Assembly (NCBI GenBank): GCA_902781705.1
Contig: CACZKE010000005.1
Location: forward strand, 62,001-126,000
Reading direction: 5' to 3'
DNA: 64,000 bases
From: an uncultured Bacteroidia bacterium
Lineage (GTDB): Bacteria; Bacteroidota; Bacteroidia; Bacteroidales; UBA932
Position numbers and translations under genes: made by a program. The stretch's first letter is position 1. Every line of letters starts with the position of its first letter. Shown piece after piece: positions 59,381 to 64,000 of this stretch. The notes beneath the pieces are model-generated. The model saw only the letters and a list, made by a program, of their open reading frames with translations, was not told where the DNA came from and did no database searches.

Positions 59381-62011
59381 TTACACCCCCAGTTCGTCCT
59401 TCATCGCCCGGAGGGCATCGAAGGCCTGCAAGGGTGTCATGTTGTTGAGGTCCAGGCCTTTGAGGCGGTCGCGCAAAGACTCCAGAAGCGGGTCGTCCAG
59501 TTGGAACATGGACAGTTGGATGGATCCGTCCTTCTCCACGCGGCCCTCTTTCGTGGTATGCGGCTTCACGGGGGTGAGGGCGCCGATGGCCTCGAGCGCC
59601 TGGGAGTTCTCCAGGGCCTTGAGCGTGCGCTCGGCGCTTTCCAGCACCTGCTGCGGCATGCCGGCCATGCGGGCGACATGGATACCGAAACTGTGGGCCG
59701 TACCCCCTTCCTTGATCTTGCGGAGGAAGATGACCTCCTTGCCCACCTCCTTCACCGTCACATGGAAGTTCTTGACCCGCGGGAAAATGCCCTCCAGGTC
59801 GTTCAGTTCGTGATAATGGGTGGCGAACAGTGTCTTCGCGCCCTTCCCGTACTCGTGGATGTACTCCACGATGCCGCGGGCGATGGACATGCCGTCATAG
59901 GTCGATGTCCCCCGCCCGATCTCGTCCAGCAGCACCAGCGACCGGGCGCTGAGATTGTGGAGGATCATGGAGGTTTCCAGCATCTCCACCATGAAGGTGG
60001 ATTCGCCACGGGAAATGTTGTCCGTCGCGCCCACGCGGGTGAAGATCTTGTCGAAATACCCGATCCGGGCCGATTCCGCCGGGACGAAGGACCCCGTCTG
60101 CGCCAGCAGGACGATGAGGGCCGTCTGCCGCAGGAGGGCCGACTTACCGGCCATGTTCGGACCGGTTAAGATAATGATTTGCTGGGATTTGGAGTCCAGG
60201 AAGACATCGTTCGGGACATACTCCTCACCGGCGGGCATCAGGGTTTCGATGACCGGATGGCGGCCTGCCTTGATGTCCAGCGAGAGGGAATCGTCCACGA
60301 CGGGGCGGCAGTAGTGCCGGTCCACGGCCTGTTCGGCAAAGCCGGCCAGCACGTCCAGTTTCGCCAGGATGCGGCTGTTCTTCTGGATGGCGACGATCCC
60401 GTCCTGGATATGGGCGATGAGGGCGGCGTAGAGCCGGGTCTCGATCTCATAGATGCGGCTTTCGGCCGTGACGATCTTCTCCTCGTATTCCTTGAGTTCC
60501 TCGGTGATGTAGCGCTCGGCGCTCACGAGCGTCTGCTTGCGGATCCACTCCGGCGGAACCTTGTCCCGGAAAGTGTTGCGGACCTCGATATAGTAACCGA
60601 AAACGTTGTTGTAAGCGATTTTGAGCGAAGGGATTCCGGTGCGTTCGGACTCCCGCTGCTGCATCTGCAGGAGATAGTCTTTCCCGCTTCCGGACAGGCC
60701 CCGGAGTTCGTCCAGTTCCTCGTCCACGCCCTCCGCGATGACCGGACCCTTGCCGATCTGGGCGGCCGGCTCCGGATCCAGGGTGTTCACGATTTCCTTC
60801 AGGATTTTCTCGCAGCCCACGAGTCCCTTCATGAGCCGGTCCACGGCGTCGCAACCCTTGCCCAGGCAGTTCTCCTGCAGCGGCTTCATCTGCGCGAGGC
60901 CGCGGCTCAGTTGCAGGACCTCCCGGGGGAGGGCCTTGCCGTTCGCCACGCGGCCGAGGATGCGGTCCAGGTCGCCGAGTTTCCCCAGTTCTTCCTGTAC
61001 GGCGGAGAGGGTCTCCGGCCGCTCCACGAAGAACTGCACGATATCATACCGGAGGTTCAGTTCCTTCCGGTCCATGATGGGCATGGCCAGCCAGCCCCGC
61101 AGCATCCGGGCGCCCATCGGCGAGGAGCAGCGGTCCACCGTCTGTACCAGGGAAACGCCTTCCCGCCCCGATGCTGCCTGGAATACTTCCAGGTTGCGGA
61201 GGGTGAAGGGATCCATCCAGACCACTTTGGCCTCGTCGATGCGGCCGAGGGTGGAGATATTGCGAAGCCCCGCGTGCTGTGTCTGCTCCAGATAGACCAT
61301 CAGGGCCCCGGCGGCGCAGATGCCGAGCGGCATCGTGTCCACGGCGAATCCCTTCAGGGAGTCCACGCGGAGTTGCCGCCTGAGTTTTTCCACCGCGGCA
61401 TCGTACACGAAGGCCCATTCGTCCAGACTCGTCACGTAATAGTCGCCGAAGCGGTCCTTCACGCCCCGTTCGTAACTCCGGGGGACGACCAGTTCCTTGG
61501 GCGAGAGCGACCCCATGAGGGTGCCGATATACTCGAGCGATCCCTGCGCCACCTGGAACTGTCCCGTGGACACGTCCAGGAAGGCGGCGCCGCAGCCGTC
61601 GCGGTCGAAGGCCAGTCCGCACAGGAAGTTGTTCTCCTTGACTTCCAACATGTTCTCGCCGAAGGAAATACCCGGCGTGACAATTTCCGTCACCCCGCGC
61701 TTGACGAGTTTCTTGGCGAACTTCGGATCTTCCAACTGGTCGCAGATGGCGACCTTGAAGCCCGCCCGGACCAGTTTCGTGAGGTAGTTCTCGATGGCAT
61801 GGTGCGGGAATCCGGCCATGGGGATGGGCCCCTTGTCGCCGTTGGATTTCTTGGTCTGTACCAGCCCCAGCACGCGGGAGGCCGTGACGGCGTCGTCCGA
61901 GTAGGTCTCGTAAAAGTCGCCTACCCGGTACAGCAGCAGCGCCTCGGGGTGCTGTGCCTTCACCTCGAAAAACTGTTTGATCAAGGGGGTGTCTTCCGCC
62001 ATTTTCGCCAT
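59381..62011 (-). CDS. mutS: DNA mismatch repair protein MutS
   Basis: MutS recognises mismatches and recruits MutL. The 876-residue protein has the mismatch-contacting FYE in VGDFYETYSDDA (near 36-47), connector and lever domains, Walker A ILTGPNMAGKSALLRQ near 615-630, Walker B LVLLDEIGRGTSTYDG near 690-705, and the C-terminal helix-turn-helix/dimer region. Two start codons are possible, ATG 62011 and ATG 62002. The open frame further upstream is cut by the promoter. It is divergent from the glycosyltransferase gene. Confidence 0.97.
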   Translation of the reverse strand: MAKMAEDTPLIKQFFEVKAQHPEALLLYRVGDFYETYSDDAVTASRVLGLVQTKKSNGDKGPIPMAGFPHHAIENYLTKLVRAGFKVAICDQLEDPKFAKKLVKRGVTEIVTPGISFGENMLEVKENNFLCGLAFDRDGCGAAFLDVSTGQFQVAQGSLEYIGTLMGSLSPKELVVPRSYERGVKDRFGDYYVTSLDEWAFVYDAAVEKLRRQLRVDSLKGFAVDTMPLGICAAGALMVYLEQTQHAGLRNISTLGRIDEAKVVWMDPFTLRNLEVFQAASGREGVSLVQTVDRCSSPMGARMLRGWLAMPIMDRKELNLRYDIVQFFVERPETLSAVQEELGKLGDLDRILGRVANGKALPREVLQLSRGLAQMKPLQENCLGKGCDAVDRLMKGLVGCEKILKEIVNTLDPEPAAQIGKGPVIAEGVDEELDELRGLSGSGKDYLLQMQQRESERTGIPSLKIAYNNVFGYYIEVRNTFRDKVPPEWIRKQTLVSAERYITEELKEYEEKIVTAESRIYEIETRLYAALIAHIQDGIVAIQKNSRILAKLDVLAGFAEQAVDRHYCRPVVDDSLSLDIKAGRHPVIETLMPAGEEYVPNDVFLDSKSQQIIILTGPNMAGKSALLRQTALIVLLAQTGSFVPAESARIGYFDKIFTRVGATDNISRGESTFMVEMLETSMILHNLSARSLVLLDEIGRGTSTYDGMSIARGIVEYIHEYGKGAKTLFATHYHELNDLEGIFPRVKNFHVTVKEVGKEVIFLRKIKEGGTAHSFGIHVARMAGMPQQVLESAERTLKALENSQALEAIGALTPVKPHTTKEGRVEKDGSIQLSMFQLDDPLLESLRDRLKGLDLNNMTPLQAFDALRAMKDELGV

Positions 62012-62036
62012 TTCGTGTGCTTCTGAAGGGTAAATG

Positions 62037-62044
62037 CAAAGATA
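62037..62044 (-). promoter_or_regulatory. -7 box TATCTTTG for mutS
   Basis: An exact TAnnTTTG match on the minus strand, 25 bases before ATG 62011. Confidence 0.55.
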
Positions 62045-62056
62045 CTGTTTTTTTAT

Positions 62057-62064
62057 TAACTTTG
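62057..62064 (+). promoter_or_regulatory. -7 box TAACTTTG for the glycosyltransferase gene
   Basis: An exact TAnnTTTG match ending eight bases before ATG 62073. Confidence 0.55.
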
Positions 62065-62072
62065 TACCTTGT

Positions 62073-63401
62073 ATGAAGCGCGTCCTCGTCATCACCTATT
62101 ACTGGCCGCCCTCCGGCGGTTCCGGCGTCCAGCGCTGGGTAAAATTCGCCAAATACCTTCCTGCGGAGGGGTGGCAGCCGGTCATCTACACGCCGGAGAA
62201 TCCGGAGTACACGGCCATCGACCATACCCTGGAGTCGGAGATCCCGCACAGCGCCGAGATCGTCCGCCGGCCCATCCTGGAACCCTACGGCATCTACCGC
62301 AAACTCATGGGCAAAGGCGCCTCGACCGACATGAAAACCCTGACTGCGGGCGCCTCGAAAGGAGAGGTGACCGAGATTTCCTCCGGCCGGAAGACCTTCA
62401 AGCAGCGCCTATCGCTCTGGATCCGGGGCAACCTGTTCGTCCCCGACCCCCGCGTGGGCTGGGTGCGTCCGAGCGTCCGGTTCCTGAAGGAATATCTCAA
62501 GGAACATCCTGTCGATGTGATCGTTACGACGGGACCGCCCCACTCGATGCACCTTATCGGGCAGCGGCTGCACAAGGAACTCGGCATTCCCTGGATCCCG
62601 GATTTCCGCGACCCCTGGAGCCGGATGTACTACCTCAAGCATCTGCCCATGACGCGCCGCACCTGGCGCCGGCTCCGGGCGATGGAGCAGGCCGTCCTGG
62701 ACGACTGTTCCACGGTCCTTGCCGTCACGCCGCTCGTGCAGGAGGAGTTCCAGGCCCAGACATCGACCCCGGTCGCCATGATCACGAACGGGTACGACGG
62801 GGGCGATTTCGAGCAGGCGGTGGAACCGGACGGGCACTTCAACATTGTCCATACGGGACTCTTTGCCGCCGACGGCAATCCGCTGACTTTCTGGAAAGTA
62901 CTGGGAGTCAAGGCCTGGGCGGAGCCGGACTTCAAAGAGGCCTTGCGCCTTCGGCTCGTGGGCAAGGTGGACCGCGAGGTCTACGACGCCATCGAGGAGG
63001 CCGGGCTCAAGGACAATGTCGTGGACCTGGGTTACAAGGACCACCTGACGGCCGTGCGGGAGCAACTCGCCGCCACGATGCTTGTCCTGCCCCTCAGGAA
63101 TGACCCGGAGTACCGTCCCATCCTTCCCGGCAAACTGTTCGAATATCTGGCGTCCCGGAGACCCGTCCTGGGCATCGGCCAGGAGGACGGCGCCATGGCC
63201 CGCGTGCTGGCGGAAACCGGCGCCGGCGTCACGGCCGGCTGGGACAACATGGACGCGATGCGCTCCTTCGTCGACAAGGCCTGGGAGCAGTTCAAGGCCG
63301 GGGAGGTCCCGCCCGTCGCGGGCGATATCACCCGCTTCTCCCGCCGCAGTCTCACCCACGAACTGGCCGACCTGCTGGAGCAGGTCTCACAAGAACAATA
63401 A
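62073..63401 (+). CDS. Glycosyltransferase, GT-B fold (GT4-like)
   Basis: The 442-residue protein begins KRVLVITYYWPPSGGSGVQRW, the N-terminal donor/acceptor loop common in GT4-like transferases. It has DVIVTTGPPHSMHLIGQRL near 150-168, IPDFRDPWSR, the C-domain nucleotide site region FNIVHTGLFAADGNP near 265-279 and a late PGKLFEYLASRRPVLGIG (E of the E-x7-E type motif). It may act on exopolysaccharide or lipid-linked sugars; no neighbouring pathway genes define the product. Start ATG 62073 follows a -7 box by eight bases. The yfhO-like gene begins six bases after its stop. Confidence 0.88.
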   Translation: MKRVLVITYYWPPSGGSGVQRWVKFAKYLPAEGWQPVIYTPENPEYTAIDHTLESEIPHSAEIVRRPILEPYGIYRKLMGKGASTDMKTLTAGASKGEVTEISSGRKTFKQRLSLWIRGNLFVPDPRVGWVRPSVRFLKEYLKEHPVDVIVTTGPPHSMHLIGQRLHKELGIPWIPDFRDPWSRMYYLKHLPMTRRTWRRLRAMEQAVLDDCSTVLAVTPLVQEEFQAQTSTPVAMITNGYDGGDFEQAVEPDGHFNIVHTGLFAADGNPLTFWKVLGVKAWAEPDFKEALRLRLVGKVDREVYDAIEEAGLKDNVVDLGYKDHLTAVREQLAATMLVLPLRNDPEYRPILPGKLFEYLASRRPVLGIGQEDGAMARVLAETGAGVTAGWDNMDAMRSFVDKAWEQFKAGEVPPVAGDITRFSRRSLTHELADLLEQVSQEQ

Positions 63402-63407
63402 ACAACT

Positions 63408-64000
63408 ATGGACCAGAAGAAACTGTTGAAGAACATCGGAATAGGCCTCGGAGCCATCGTCCTTTTCCTCCTGCTCAGTTATGGGTACGTGCCGCAGGTG
63501 CTGGACGGGAAAATCGTGAACCAGAGCGACATCTCGGGTTATATGGGGATGTCGCACGAGATGAGCGAGTGGAATGCCGCACATCCGGACGATCCGACCT
63601 ATTGGACGGACTCCATGTTCGGCGGGATGCCCACGACGGCCATTTCCACGCAGAACGGCGGGGATTATACGCAATCCATTTATAATCTGCTGCTTACCGG
63701 AAAGCGTCCGGCGACCTACCTGTTCATTGCCCTGCTGGGGGCATTCCTGCTCATGCTGGCCCTCGGAATCAGTTGGCCGCTGGCGCTCGGCGGCGCCGTG
63801 GCCGTGGCGTTCTGTTCGTACAATTTCCAGATCATCCAGGTGGGCCACAACACCAAGATGCAGGCGATCGCCTTCTTCCCGTGGGTGCTGGCGGCGCTGG
63901 TGTACACGTACCGCAGCACGAAGGGGAAGGGCCGGTGGCTGGCGAAAACGCTCCTCGGGGCCGTGCTCTTCGGGGTGGCGCTGAGTATGCAGGTCAAGGC
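63408..64000 (+). CDS. YfhO-family membrane protein, 3' end beyond the window
   Basis: The visible 197 residues begin MDQKKLLKNIGIG, with a first membrane helix (about 10-28). An extracytoplasmic segment contains WNAAHPDDPTYWTDSMFGG, where the DSMFGGMPT stretch is typical of Bacteroidales YfhO proteins. Further helices follow near 103-121, and a loop carries IIQVGHNTKMQAIAFFPWVLAALVY. YfhO proteins are large polytopic GT-C-like proteins (about 800 residues). Co-transcription with the preceding glycosyltransferase is likely. Confidence 0.82.
   Translation, partial: MDQKKLLKNIGIGLGAIVLFLLLSYGYVPQVLDGKIVNQSDISGYMGMSHEMSEWNAAHPDDPTYWTDSMFGGMPTTAISTQNGGDYTQSIYNLLLTGKRPATYLFIALLGAFLLMLALGISWPLALGGAVAVAFCSYNFQIIQVGHNTKMQAIAFFPWVLAALVYTYRSTKGKGRWLAKTLLGAVLFGVALSMQVK

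Overview
The window looks like a fairly GC-rich member of the Bacteroidales (phylum Bacteroidota). The signs are a SusC/SusD outer-membrane pair, Bacteroidota-style -7 promoter boxes (TAnnTTTG) in front of many genes, a two-gene fumarate reductase of the Bacteroides type, OstA-like and LptC envelope genes, a BlaI/M56 pair with a TonB-like tail, and YfhO and YhfC membrane proteins. The species cannot be named from the sequence. No rRNA or tRNA gene was recognised.

Layout: 1-5651 is the start of a non-ribosomal peptide synthetase (C-A-T-C-A, cut by the left edge), divergent from its probable phosphopantetheinyl transferase (5736-6320). hflX follows. 7545-13912 holds a SusC/SusD locus with two further surface lipoproteins. 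14002-19916 is read leftwards: an AAA ATPase, fumarate reductase frdAB without frdC, an Ntn hydrolase and ruvB. A cluster of DnaA-box-like 9-mers lies between ruvB and mfd. 20117-30711 is read rightwards: mfd, coaX, an outer-membrane protein, a TPR protein, lptC, ppiD and ychF.

30.7-34.0 kb is the most unusual stretch. A Y1 (RAYT-like) transposase gene is flanked on both sides by a family of symmetrical palindromic repeats of about 153 bp, with 21-bp inverted ends. Four loci carry them: 31047, 32404, a head-to-tail triple at 33524, and 44037. This looks like a REP/REPIN system with its own transposase. Other short repeats in the window lie between genes and also in frame inside genes (a nuclease-family gene, a uvrA paralogue and a large surface protein).

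34.0-44.2 kb carries a blaI-M56-TPR operon, a NUC-type nuclease, galK, a CpXC protein, a secreted protein, a uvrA paralogue and yhfC. 44.3-53.1 kb carries a PHP phosphoesterase, an envelope operon (PpiC-like lipoprotein, SurA, OstA-like) and a large peptidase-like/beta-propeller/barrel protein. 53.2-64.0 kb carries a thioredoxin-like lipoprotein, galM, thyA-folA, two tandem NSS symporters, mutS, a glycosyltransferase and the start of a yfhO gene.

The best-supported promoters fall into two groups. In one, the -7 box ends 4-8 bases before the start codon, which predicts leaderless mRNAs. In the other, it ends 18-34 bases before.
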